DNA from: Hemileia vastatrix
Taxonomy: Eukaryota > Basidiomycota > Pucciniomycetes > Pucciniales > Zaghouaniaceae
Length of the DNA stretch: 64,000 bases
NCBI GenBank assembly: GCA_030280995.1
Contig: JASXTE010000017.1
Span: forward strand, 4,298,501 to 4,362,500
Direction of reading: 5' to 3'
The notes beneath the pieces were generated by a model. The model saw only the letters and a list, made by a program, of their open reading frames with translations. It did not search any database and had not been told where the DNA came from. Position 1 is the first letter of the stretch, and the number at the start of each line of letters is the position of its first letter. A program made the translations under genes and the position numbers. Positions 9,231 to 21,163 of the stretch are shown here, one piece after another.

Positions 9231-11541
9231 GAAATGAAAATTCCTTTATCCTGTAAGTTGAGTGATATTCCTCCTAGTCTTAAGAAAAAACCATATCCTG
9301 CTTCTCCAACAAAAAGAAAGGATATTGAAGATAATATTGCCACATTATTAAAAATGGATATCATTGATAAGGTGGATTTTACCCCCAAATATTGTGTCAT
9401 CTCCCCAGTCTTGATTCCTTATGAGAAGAATAAGGCTAGATTATGTGGAGAATACAGAGAATTAAACACTTATAATTTTGATGTAATTTATTCTTTACCC
9501 AGAATTAATTCAATACATGCTACCTTGCAAGGTGCAAAATTTATTGGTTGTCTGGATGGTAATAAAGGGTATCATCAAGTTTCAGTTGAGAAAAATTCTC
9601 AAAATTTTTTACTTATTGCTACTCATATGGGAATATATAAGTATGTTAGAATTCCATTTGGCCCTAAAAATTCCCCTTCAGTTTTTCAAAAAGTCATGGA
9701 TAACACTTCCCATCAGGAAATAATTGAGGGATGGCTCATGGTGTATATTGATGATATTATAGTTTTTTATAAAACTTTTGATGAACATATGATTAACTTA
9801 AATAGAGTTTTTCAAAAAATGGATGAAATCAATATGACCTTGTCCTTGAAAATGTGTAAATTTTGCTTTCAATCTTTGAAAGTCCTTGGCCATGTTGTTT
9901 CAGGCCTACAAATTTGTGTAGACCACAACAAAGTTGTTGCAATTCAAAATGTAAGGGCACCAACTTCTGTAAGAGAAATCCAAAGTTTTTTTGGGTATGT
10001 GTGGCTATTATAGACAATATATTAAAAATTATCAGGTCATAGCCTTGCCTCTTACCAAACTAACTAGAAAAGATGTTGCATTTATCTAGAAGAATGACTG
10101 TCAAAAAGCTTTTGATGCATTAAAATGTTGTTTAATTACTGCCCCTATCTTGGCTCTTCCAGATTTCAACAAACCTTTTGTCCTGTACACAGATGCTAGC
10201 TTAGTTGGTCTGGGTGCTGCCCTTTACCAGAAACAAATTATTAATGATAAATCCTCAGAGGTTGTAATTTGTTATATTTCAAGAACCTTGAGAAATAGTG
10301 AATTGAAATATGGTGCCACTCACTTAGAGTGCTTAGCAGTTTTTTGGGCTCTTGAGAAGCTTCATTACTACCTGGATGACCAAATGTTTGAATTGGTAAC
10401 TGACTGTAGTGCTGTGAACTCCCTCTTAAACCTAAAAACACCAAATAGACATATGTTTAGGTGGAAACTTTCTGTTCAAGAATACAGAGGAAGAATGAAA
10501 ATTATCCATAGGGCTGGAAATGTTCACTCCAATGTTGATATGCTTTCCAGATTGCCTTTGCCAAATAATGGCTCAAATCCTGCTTATGTACCTGAAGATG
10601 ATACTTTTCATATCCATGGTATATTAATAGTTGATATGGAAGAGGAGTTATTACAATTAATTCTTGATTCATATGATAAAGATTCTGATTTAAATAAATT
10701 AGTTACTATCATAAATGATCCTAAGAAAGCTTCAATTCAAGAATTGTTTAAAACTCTTCCTGAAAAGTATCAAAATGCTTTGATTGAGGGAAAGTTTTCT
10801 ATTGAAGATGGTTATATTTATTATAGAAGAAAGCTTACTAATGTAATTGTAATTCCTCCTACTATGAAAGAAAATATCCTCAAACTTTGTCATGATGAAA
10901 TATTAGCTGGTCATTTTGATCTTGAAAAAACAATGATTAGAATCAAAAACACTGCTTGGTGGGCTAATATGTCTGAAGATACAAAATTATATTTTGAATC
11001 TTGTGATTCCTGCCAGAAATCTAAAAGGTTGACAGGTAAAAGAGCAGGGTTATTACAACATATTGAAGCACCTGATGCTCCCTGGAAAATCATTGATATG
11101 GATTTTGTCACTGGTCTTCCTGTAGCAGGTAAAGAAAGTTATAATTCTTGTTGGGTAATAGTGGATAGATTTACTAAAATGTGAAAATTTATTCCCACAC
11201 ACAAGGATGTCTCCACCAAATACTTAGCTTTCTTATGGTGGTCTTATATGTTCAATATAGTTGGTTTCCCTAGAGCCATTATATCTGACAGAGATCCCAA
11301 ATTTACATCTGAATTCTGGATGTCTTTAATGGATATATGTGGTTGTGAATTAAAATTATCTACTGCTCACCATCCCCAGACTGATGGTCTAGCTGAAAGA
11401 ATGATTCAAACTCTAGAGGATATGATTAGAAGGTATTGTGCCTTTGGCTTGGAATATAAAGATAATGAAAGATTTACTCATGACTGGGTTAACTTGCTCC
11501 CAGGTCTTGAATTTGCTTATAATAGCACTGTTCACTCTGTT
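9231..11541 (+). pseudogene. RT, RNase H and integrase of A1 (broken, continues at 20504)
   Basis: RT motifs are in order: RLCGEYRELNTYN, CLDGNKGYHQVSVE, the active-site VYIDDIIVF at about 9741-9767 and LKVLGHVVSGLQICVD. An inserted T near 9987-9993 shifts the frame after SFFGY, and TAG 10087-10089 replaces a Trp codon. RNase H shows LYTDASLVGLGAAL (about 10186). The integrase zinc domain has the HX...H and CDSCQKSK pattern (about 10890-11025), then DMDFVTGLP, SDRDPKFTSEFW and HHPQTDGLAERM with the catalytic acidic residues. TGA 11182-11184 replaces the Cys of TKMCKF found in A4 and A5. A2 interrupts the gene at 11542. Confidence 0.85.
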
Positions 11542-12805
11542 TGTCAGCCAGGCTCTCCCAGGAGCCCAGTAAATAAACATACAATTTATTGGAATTAAAT
11601 AAAGACATAATAATTGCAGAGTATGCATTTAACATTAATATAATGTTACATAATAAATTTATATTAATATTTTATTTATATAAATAAAGTAAATATTATT
11701 TTAATTTTATTATAAGATAATTTAAAAGCATTTAATAAGATTCCATAACAAAGGGCACATTGTTTATTTAATAATTTTAAATTAATTAATTAAAAACTTA
11801 TAAGATAATTATATTCAAGTGTTTATCTTATATTTTAATTACTTTAATTAATTAAATTTAATTATTAAAATATACTTTTTCATATACTATTATCCATAAT
11901 TATTGCCGCTGTTTTTGGACCCTAAATTGTGTCAATAAAAAATTAAATAAATTATAATACTTATTTTATAAAATAGTATTAAAATTCTCAACTTAATTTA
12001 GTAATAAATTAATTACTTGTTTCATTTAAATTAATTATGTAATTACATAGTTGGAACAATTAATTAATTCCTTCATACTAAATTAAAATTGATTACATAT
12101 TTTGTTGTGTCAAAATATTTTGACTTGTTTCACTTAAAAACCCTTAAAGCATACTGTACCATCTGTTTTGAATTAGTTTTTCTCATAGTTCCTCTGTCTC
12201 AGGCTTGTTTAGTTACTCAATATTTTTACTTACTGATTTGGGAATTAGTTGTGGGGAAATTTGGTTCTTATTTGGGGTTTTAATTATTTGTTTCATATTT
12301 TTCTCTAAATTGTTATGTTTCACTTATTCTTTTATTTTCTTGTTTAATCTTATTATGACTCTTGTATTTACAAATTTAGTGGCGCTTCAGAGGACACATT
12401 GCCTATAAAAAGGCCTTGGATAATCCCCTGTAGCCTCATCACTGACTACACAATCAAAACTTGAACATATTTTTAATATATTACGTTTATATTATTTTTA
12501 TTAGTATTAAAATTCTAATTTAAAATCTTATATTACTAATTACAGGTTGCTTTAAGTCTGATAGTAATAATAGTGTTTTCTACACAAAGAAAAGAACCCT
12601 TACTTTAAATAATATTGTCATTTAATAAAACCTCATTTTTGTGTCATCCCTCAAGTAACTCGTCGTTGCCTCTCTTTAAATAAATCCAATTATTTTATTA
12701 CTTTATTGTTTCTACTTTCTATAAACCCTTCTTTCCCATTTTCCTTTCCTCCTATTTTCCTTTTACTTCCCCTTTCCTTTCCTTCTTCTAGACGACTGGC
12801 CGACA
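11542..12805 (+). repeat. 5' LTR of A2 (1264 bp)
   Basis: It starts TGTCAGCCAGGCTCTCCC and ends CTGGCCGACA. It contains a TATA box, CCTATAAAAAGGCC, at about 12400-12414, between TAGTGGCGCTTCAGAGG and GGATAATCCCC. It is very similar to 19259-20503, to the A1 3' LTR and, inverted, to the A4 LTR. Confidence 0.92.
12397..12416 (+). promoter_or_regulatory. TATA box of the A2 5' LTR
   Basis: TATAAAAAG within TTGCCTATAAAAAGGCC. The same motif is kept in the A1 and A4 LTRs but is deleted in the A2 3' LTR. Confidence 0.7.
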
Positions 12806-13494
12806 AGTGGGAGCCTTTCCAAACGACGACGAAGATCAATACTTGCGACGAACGACATAGCGCACGGACCACCCAGAAAAAAGAAACTTTTGCCGCAACC
12901 GTGTTTCAAACTTGGGTTCTATTTATTAGGGTTATATTAAATTAATTCATCTATTATTTTGAAGTGATTTTCCGATAACTATAGTAAGTTAACCTTTGCA
13001 CCTCTCACTCATATTACTATATTTTTACTGCAATAACAGTGATTGTGGCTTAATTGCTGATTCACTGAGTGTAAGTGTTCATTTATTATATATATATTTT
13101 TTTTCCTAGTTGACCATTATAGAGTGTTAAATTCCTCTTAGTCCTAGAAGAAATTAACATTATTATTAATACAAATTGAATTATTAAATTAATTTTTATT
13201 ATTATTAATTTTTGTTTAATTTTGGTTGACTTAAATAGTACTTTGTACTTAGTCCCATATATTGCCTTATTTAATTTTGGTAATTTAATTAATTGGTTGA
13301 AAATAATTTAATTGTTTACTCCCAATTTTTCTTTGCAGTCCATATTATTAACTATTTTTTATAAATATTACTTTATATTAAAAAATTTTTTTTTTATAAT
13401 TTAATTAATAAATTTTTTTTTTAATATTTTGAGCAAATTATTAACTGAATTTTATTAATTTTTTTTTAAGAAATTAATTAATCTTTCCACTATT
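12806..13494 (+). other. untranslated leader of A2
   Basis: It follows the LTR directly with AGTGGGAGCCTTTCC, where the primer-binding site should be; I cannot assign a tRNA. The rest is AT-rich and aligns with the A1 leader, including AATAACAGTGATTGTGG at about 13030. Confidence 0.55.
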
Positions 13495-15954
13495 ATGTCC
13501 AACAATTTGGCTGAGAAAATGGATAACATGCAAGTGGATGAAATTGAAATTGATTATGATGCTGATACTGTGAGTTCTTCTAAAGTTGAACATAAAAAAT
13601 ATTATGGTAACAAGAAAAATTCACATAATTCAGAATGTGGAAATGACAGGAGAAGTAAACAAATCAAACCCCCTTCCCCCAGTACAACAGAAGGAAGTAA
13701 AACCTCCAGTACCTCAAGAAGGTCTTCCAAAAGATTCAAAAAAAAAAGCTTCCTCTGCCCCAGCAAATCAGCAACCTGTCCAGTCACATCAAAGAACTGA
13801 AGACAGAAAACATGAAATACAAGGCAAAAGTAGACACCTTGTGGGATCAAGTTCAGGAACTCAGGAACCAAAATCAGGCCCAGGCCCCTCCTCAGTTGCC
13901 TCTCAATCAGCCTCAGTTTCAGGCTCAACCTTCACAGTCCCCCAGCTCCTTCACACAAAATCAAAGTACTATGGAAGTAGAGCAATGGAAATGGGATTAT
14001 CTAATGAGTCACTACCAGCAGAATGTGCAACATCCTCCTCATCATCAGCCTGGCCCATCCAGAACACCCAATTTCCATCCTCCTCCTCATCCTTACCAAC
14101 AAGGCAGGAGAAAGAAGGCCCAAGCCCAATCCCAAACTCAGTCTCAGGGGAAGTTTCCTCCTCTTCCATGGTAAGTAATTTGGTTGATAGTAACTTGGGA
14201 ATGTTTTCTAATAAGACTTCTTCTGCAGGTAATATTATTGAGAATGGTGAAAGAAAAGTTAAACCTGTTAAAAGAAAGCTTCCTGTAACTAGTAGCCCTA
14301 TTAATGTAACTAGCAAATTGTCATTTGATGAACCTTTACATTTAACTTCTACTTCTTTAATTAATCCTTCTCTTGCAATTAAGAATGATTCTGTTTCCCC
14401 TGAAGTCTATACCTTAATTGAGAAAACTTCTGAAGAAATATTAAAAGATACCCTTGATTTTAATGTTGTGAAAGACAAATATTTGAGAGATGTGTTAATC
14501 TATGAGAATGATAGATTAAATAATTTGCACTTGCAATGTAAAGTAAGTTCTTCTGTACAGGATACAGCTTATTTTAAAATCAAAGAAACCTTGAATATTG
14601 TTCTTAGCCAACAAAAACAAATAAGGAGTGACCATAGAGCTATCTCAGATAAAAATATCAATTTACATAAAACCTTCAGTGAATTGAAACCCCTTATTGA
14701 AGAAAATTATTCATTAAAAAGTGAAATAAAGTCTCTACAAAATGAGTTTAAAAAGCTAAAGAATGATTTCCATGCACTAAGTGCCAAACACACAGTTTCT
14801 GAGGATAGAAATGTCTTATCTCTTGCAAAAGTAAATGACCAGATGTCTGAAATTCCAAGGATAAGAAACTATGTGTCTGACCTGCAGGAAAAATTCTCAA
14901 CCTTAACCATCAATAATGGTATGAATGAGAATGCTGTCCATAAGCTGCATAAAAATAAAGAAAAAGAACCTGAGCAGAGTTCCTCCTTTCTTCCTCATAT
15001 TTCAACCATTAAACAAACTGATAATGAGTCTGTAAAATCTTTTGCTACTAGCAAAAAATCTTGTGATGGTCATGCACCAGCTGTTTCTGTAAATAATGAG
15101 ATTTCTGAACACCTGGCTAAACTTCAGGAATTATTAATGATGAATAATTCAAACCAAAAAATGAACCATCCCAGTAGTCAGAAGAATTGGCCTAATTCGG
15201 ACCAATATCCTACCTTTGATGGTGATTCTTCCTCTGATTGGCAACACTTTATCCAAAGAATTGATAATTTAAAGAGTTCTTATAAACTACCTGATGAGGA
15301 AATTGTTTCTAAGCTAATTTCTTGATTTTCAAATGTTGCCTTGATGTGTATGAATCTGTCCTTTTGGATAACAATCATTATACATGGAATGATTGGAAAT
15401 CCTTGATTGAGAATCAGTTTGGTGGTTCAAAATTCAGGTTAGCTCAGCAAAGACTGTATGAGAATACTAGATATGTATCCTCCTCTGTTGAAAATCCCAT
15501 TGTTTTTCTTATAAAAGTAACAAAAATCCTAAGAGCAATTGATACAAAGATGGATTATGATATTTGGAGAGATAAAATCTTGTATAAATTACCAAATTCT
15601 CTTAGAGATTTGATTGTGGTTAGAACTGAGCATGTAAGTGAAAATTCTTCTTTCATTAATATCTGTAATGAGGTACTACTCAACCATAGATATGAACCAA
15701 AGAATTACCTTGGTAAATCTTATAATGATCAGAATAAACCTTCTACAAAGCTCCCAGAAAAATCTGATAAACCCTCTGCCCCAGTTGCACCTAAAAAATA
15801 TGCAACAAATACTTGTTATAAATGTAACAAACCATGGCAAAAGGGTCATGTTTGTTACAAGAAAATTCATCCTGTTGAACAAAATGAAGACACTGATGAA
15901 GCTGAAATTGATGTCAATAATTCTTCTATAAATTATGAAATTGGTTTATTATGA
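13495..15954 (+). pseudogene. gag of A2 (near complete, frame-broken)
   Basis: The start is ATG 13495 (MSNNLAEKMDNMQVDEIE). All three frames are open in parts of 13586-14170. The frame running KELKTENMKYKAKVDTLWDQ to KFPPLPW-stop (13812-14174) looks like protein: a short coiled coil, then a Gln/Pro-rich tail. The next frame starts at the ATG that overlaps this stop and runs to 15325 with long coiled-coil segments (SLKSEIKSLQNEFKKLKNDF) and the capsid block PTFDGDSSSDWQHF. A TGA near 15323 (Leu codon in A1) and a one-base loss near 15350 lead to the last part, with the capsid end and the knuckle CYKCNKPWQKGHVC (about 15814-15856). The frame then runs straight into pol because the protease was deleted. 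Confidence 0.78.
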
Positions 15955-18900
15955 ATAATGATATTTTAAGCATGCTTGGTGTGAAATTGGAACCAGCAAA
16001 TAATTGCTTCACCTTGGGACTGAATGGCAAAAGGAAATTCAAAATTTCCTCCTCTAGAAAACCTTCTGGGCATCTGTTAAAGTCTTGTATCTCACTAATC
16101 CAGTTTAAAGGCAGAACAACAATTGAAATGGATGATTTATTAAATGAAAAAAATACTGCTTCTTTTGGTGATCAGTTAACTAGTGAACAAAAGGATTCCA
16201 TTATTGCCTCAATTACCTCTTTCCCTATGGCTTTTGCTCATAGTTCACATGTCTTAGGAAGTGTTCAGAGAAATGAAAATTACCTTATCCTGTAACTTGA
16301 GTGATATCCCTCCTAGTCTTAAGAAAAAATCATATCCTGCTTCTCCAACAAAAAGAAAGGATATTGAGGATAATATTTCTACCTTATTAAAAATGAATAT
16401 TATTGAGAAAGTGGATGTCACCCCAAAATATTGTGTCATATCCCCAGTCTTGATTTCTTATGAAAAAGATAAGGCTAGATTATGTGGAGATTACAGAGCA
16501 TTAAACACTTAAACTGTTGATGATATTTATCCTTTACCCAGAATTAATTCAATACATGCTACCTTTCAAGGTGCAAAATTTATTAGTTGTCTGGATGGTA
16601 ATAAAGGATATCATCAAGTTCCAGTTGAGAAAAATTCTCAAAACTTTTTGCTTATTGCTACTCATATGGGAATATATAAGTATGTTAGGATGCCATTTGG
16701 CCCTAAAAATGCTCCTTCAGTTTTTCAAAAAGTCATGGATAACACTTTCCATCAAGAAATAATTGAAGGATAGCTCATGGTTTATATTGATGACATTATA
16801 ATTTTTTCTAAAACGTTTGATGAACATATGATTCACTTAAATAGATTTTTCCAAAAAATGGATGACATCAATATGACCTTGTCCTTAAAAAAGTGTAAAT
16901 TTGGTTTTCAATCCTTGAAAGTCCTTGGCCATGTTGTGTCAGGCTTACAAATTTGTGTAGACCAAAACAAAGTTGCTGCCATTCAAAATGTGAAAGCACC
17001 AACTTCTGTAAGAGAAATCCAAAGTTTTTTGGGTATGTGTGGCTATTATAGACAATATATTAAAAATTATCAGGTCATAGCCTTACCTCTTACAAAACTG
17101 ACCAGAAAAGATTTTGCCTTTCTCTGGAATAATGACTGTCAAAAAGCTTTTGATACATTAAAAAGTTGCTTAATGACAGCCCCTATATTGGCTCTTCCAG
17201 ATTTCAACAAACCTTTTGTCCTATACACAGATGCTAGCTTTGCTGGTCTGGGTGCTGCCCTTCACCAGAAACAAATTATGAATGATAAATACTCAGAGGT
17301 TGTAATTTGTTAGATTTCAAGAACCTTGAGAAATAGTGAATTGAAATATGGTGCCACTCAATTAGAGTGCTTAGCAGTTGTTTGGGCTCTTGAGAAACTT
17401 CATTACTATCTAGATGACCAAAGGTTTGAATTGGTAACTGACTGTAGTGCTGTAAAGTCCCTCTTAAACCTGAAAACACCTAACAGACATATTTTCAGGT
17501 TGAAACTTGCTGTTAAAGAATACAGAGGACGGATGACAATTATCCATAGGCCTGGAAATGTTCACTCCAATGTTGATATGCTCTCCAGATTGCCTCTGCA
17601 AAATAATGACTCAAATCCTGCTTATGTACCTGAAGATGATACTGTTTATATCCATGGTATATTTATAGTTGATATGGAAGAGGAGTTATTACAATTATTT
17701 TTGGATTCATATGATAAGGATTATGATTTAAATAAATTAGTTACTATCATGAATGATCCTAAAAATGCTTTTATTCAGGCATTAATTAAAACTCTTCCTG
17801 CTAAATATCAGAATGCTTTAATTAAGGGAAAGTTTTCTATTGAAGATGGATATATTTATTTTAGAATAAAGCTTACTAAGGTAATTATAATTTCTCCTTC
17901 TATGAAAGAAATTATCCTCAAACTTTGTCATGATGACATATTAGCTGGTCATTTTGATCTTGAGAAGACACTGATTAGACTCAAAAACACTGCTTGGTGG
18001 GCTAATATGTCTGAAGATGCAAAATTATATGTTGAATCTTGTGATTCATGCCAGAAATCCAAAAGACTGACTGGTAAGAGAGCAGGGTTGTTACAGCAAA
18101 TTGAAGCACCTGATGCTCCCTGGAAAATTATTAATATGGATTTTGTCACTGGTCATCCTATTGCAAGTAAAGAAAATTATAATTCTTGTTGGGTAATAGT
18201 GGATAGATTTACTAAAATGTGATAATTTTTTCCCACCCATAAAGATGTCTCCACCAAAGACTTGGCTTTCTTATGGCGGTGTAATATGTTTAATATAGTT
18301 TGATTCCCTAGAGCTATTATATCTTACAGAGATCCAAAATTTACATCTGAATTCTGGATGTCTCTAATGGATATATGTGGTTGTGAATTAAAATTATCTA
18401 CTGCTCACCATCCCCAAACTGATGGTCTAGCTGAAAGACTGATTCAAACTCTAGAGGATATGATTAGAAGGTATTGTGCCTTTGGATTGGAATATAAAGA
18501 CAATGACAGATATACTCATGACTGGGTCACCTTATTACCTGGTCTTGAATTTGCTTATAATTGCACTGTTCACTCCGTTACTCAAAAGAAACCTTTTGAG
18601 CTTTGGCTAGGTTATGTCCCTTACACTCCTGCTCAAATACTCAATAGTAAATTTCCTAAATTGGAATTACACCAAGGTGTCAAATCTTTTGTTCGAATGC
18701 AACAACTGTGCAGAAAACATGCTCAATCTTGTATTGATAAAGCATTTGAATATGAGAAGAAGAGATGGGATAAATCCCATAAAGAACACACATTTAAAGA
18801 GGGTGATGAAGTGTTGATATCTACTGTCCACTTCAGTTTACAGGGCAACAAAAAATTAAAAGATCCTTTTGTGGGTCCTTTTGTTGTGAAAAAAATGATT

Positions 18901-19224
18901 GAAGATAATGCAGATGAAGTTGTGTTATACTCTCCATATGATAGAAAACATCATGTTTTCCCCATTTCCCTGTTAAAACCTTATACTTCCAACAGTGACT
19001 TATTTCGAAAAAGAAGAAGTAGACCTAAGAAAAAACCTCAGGAAGTCACAGAAACTGCAGAAATTGATAAAATTCTCAATGATAGAATTATCACTTCTGA
19101 AAGAGGTACTGAGTATTTTTTGAGATTTAAAAATAAGTCATCTGAATATGATGCATGGATACCTGGTAAAGAAATTTCAAACCTTCCTACTCTATTAAAA
19201 AAGTATAAAAAGAAAAAATCATAG
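15955..19224 (+). pseudogene. RT, RNase H, integrase and chromodomain of A2 (broken)
   Basis: Sequence joins gag to NNDILSMLGVKLEPANNCF, the linker before RT. RT shows RLCGDYRALNT, CLDGNKGYHQVPVE and MVYIDDIIIF (about 16777). RNase H has YTDASFAGLGAAL. Integrase has the HX...HX...CDSCQKSK zinc domain, SYRDPKFTSEFW (Asp kept, preceding residue changed) and HHPQTDGLAERL. The C-terminus ends in a chromodomain, RGTEYFLRFKNKSSEYDAW (about 19104-19160). Stops: TAA at about 16510 (Tyr), TAG near 16771 (Trp), TAG near 17311 (Tyr), TGA 18220-18222 (Cys) and a TGA near 18301 (Gly). From 18358 to 19224 the frame is open. Confidence 0.85.
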
Positions 19225-19245
19225 TATTTTTTTTATTGTTTTTTT

Positions 19246-19258
19246 TGGAGTGAGGGAG
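19246..19258 (+). promoter_or_regulatory. polypurine tract of A2
   Basis: GGAGTGAGGGAG lies directly before the TGTCAG of the 3' LTR. The same tract precedes the LTRs of A1 (21151-21163) and A3 (50816-50825). It would prime plus-strand DNA synthesis. Confidence 0.75.
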
Positions 19259-20503
19259 TGTCAGCCAGGCTATCCCAGGAGCCCAGTAAATAAACATAAA
19301 ATTTATTGGAATTAAATAAAGACATAATAATTGCAGAGTATGCATTTAACATTAATATAATATTACATAATAAATTTATATTAATATTTTATTTATATAA
19401 ATAAAGTAAATATTATTTTAATTTTATTATAAGATAATCTTAAAGCATTTAATTATATTCCATAACAAAGGGCACATTGTTTATATAACAATTATAAATT
19501 AATTAATTAAAAACTTATAAGATAATTATATTCAAGTGTTTATCTTATATTGTAATTACTTTAATTAATTAAATTTAATTATTAAAATATATTTTTCATA
19601 TACTTTTATCCATAATTATTGCCGCTGTTTTTTGGACCCTTAATTGTGTCAATAAAAAATTAAATAAATTATAATAATTATTTTATAAAATAGTATTAAA
19701 ATTCTCAACTTAATTTAGTAATAAATTAATTACTTGTTTCATTTAAATTAATTATGTAATTACATAGTTGGAACAATTAATTAATTCCTTCATACTAAAT
19801 TAAAATTGATTACATATTTTGTTGTGTCAAAATATTTTGACTTGTTTCACTTAAAAACCCTTAAAGCATACTGTACCATCTGTTTTGAATTAGTTTTTCT
19901 CATAGTTCCTCTGTCTCAGGCTTGTTTAGTTACTCAAAATTTTTACTTACTGATTTGGGAATTAGTTGTGGGGAAATTTGGTTCTTATTTGGGGTTTAAA
20001 TTATTTGTTTCATATTTTTCTCTAAATTGTTATGTTTCACTTATTCTTTTATTTTCATGTTTCATCTTATTATGAATCTTGTATTTACAAATTTAGTGGC
20101 GCTTCAGAGGACACATTGCCTTGGATAATCCCCTGTAGCCTCATCACTGACTACACAATCAAAACTTGAACATATTTTTAATATATTACGTTTATATTAT
20201 TTTTATTAGATTAAAATTCTAATTTAAAATCTTATATAACTAATTACAGGTTGCTTTAAGTCTGATAGTAATAATAGTGTTTTCTGCGCAAATAAAAGAA
20301 CCCTTACTTTAAATAATATTGTCATTTAATAAAACCTCATTTTTGTGTCATCCCTCAAGTAACCCGTCGTTGCCTCTCTTTAAATAAATCCAATTATTTT
20401 ATTATTTTATTGTTTCTACTTTCTATAAACCCTTCTTTCCTATTTTCCTTTCCTCCTCTTTTCCTTCCCCTTTTCTTTCCTTCTTCTAGACAACTGGCCG
20501 ACA
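19259..20503 (+). repeat. 3' LTR of A2 (1245 bp), TATA deleted
   Basis: It is nearly identical to 11542-12805 but reads CACATTGCCTTGGATAATCC where the 5' LTR has the TATA box. About 13 bp have been lost between two GCC triplets. A few other indels lie in the pyrimidine-rich end. Confidence 0.92.
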
Positions 20504-21128
20504 CTGTTACTCAAAAGAAGCCTTTTGAGCTTTGGCTAGGTTATGTCCCTAATACTCCTGCTCAAATACTCAATAGTAAATTGAATAAATTAGAATTACA
20601 CCCTGGTGTCAAATCTTTTGTTCAAATGCAACAACTGTACAGGAAAAATGCTCAGAATTTTATAGATAAAGCATTTGAATATGAAAGGAAAGATGGGATA
20701 AATCCCATAAGGAGCACACATTTAATGAAGGTGATGAAGTGTTGATATCTAATGTCCATTTCATTTTACAGGGTAAAAACAAATTTAAAGATTGTAATGT
20801 AGGGCCTTTTGTTGTTAAAAGAATGATTGGAGATAATGCAGTTGAAGTTGTGTTATACTCTCCATATGATAGAAAACATCCTGTTTTCCCCATTTCCCTG
20901 CTGAAATCTTATACTTCTAACAGTGATTTATTCCATAAAAGAAGAGGAAGATCTAAGAAAAATCCTCAAGAAATAACTGAAACTGCAGAAATTGATAAAA
21001 GTCTGAATGATAGAATTGTTACTTCTGAAAAAGGTGTTGAGTATTTGCTAAGATATAAAAATAAGTCATCTGAATATTATTTTCAAATCTTCCTACTCTG
21101 TTAAAAAAGTATAAAAAGAAAAAATCAT
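20504..21128 (+). pseudogene. integrase C-terminus and chromodomain of A1
   Basis: The A1 integrase resumes after the A2 insertion with VTQKKPFELWLGYVPNTPAQ. A one-base loss after KAFEYERK shifts the frame, and the next frame (20739 on) continues with LKSYTSNSDLFHKRRGRSKK. The chromodomain begins KGVEYLLRYKNKSSEY, but about 20 bp are missing after this, so the DAWIPGKEISN portion of A2 is lost. Not functional. Confidence 0.8.
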
Positions 21129-21163
21129 AGCATTTTTTTTATTGTTTTTTTAGAGTGAGGGAG

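Larger units (their letters stand above)
11542..20503 (+). mobile_element. Ty3/gypsy chromovirus A2, complete with two LTRs, nested in A1
   Basis: Both LTRs run TGTCAGCC...GGCCGACA. A perfect 5-bp duplication flanks it: CTGTT at 11537-11541 and at 20504-20508. The insertion splits the integrase of A1, whose remainder resumes in the right place at 20504. Gag, RT, RNase H, integrase and chromodomain are present on plus. The protease region is deleted and several stops interrupt the frames. Confidence 0.95.

Noticed and set aside
13735..13750. Programmed frameshift at the A-run of gag
   Set aside because: The frame change needed is -1 in A2 but +1 in A1 at the matching place, so ordinary indels explain it better.
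13586..14170. The first 195 codons of the long 579-codon frame in A2 as the true gag N-terminus
   Set aside because: A different frame here ends in the conserved FPPLPW-stop, and local A1/A2 differences in SHYQQ are silent in that frame but change residues in the long one. I treat the early part of the long frame as mostly a shadow, while its part from about 14166 on is real.
18300..18305. General use of TGA as a sense codon in these elements
   Set aside because: TGA also replaces Gly here and Leu near 15323, and TAA/TAG stops are equally frequent, so most are plain nonsense mutations. Only the Cys cases are kept as a question.
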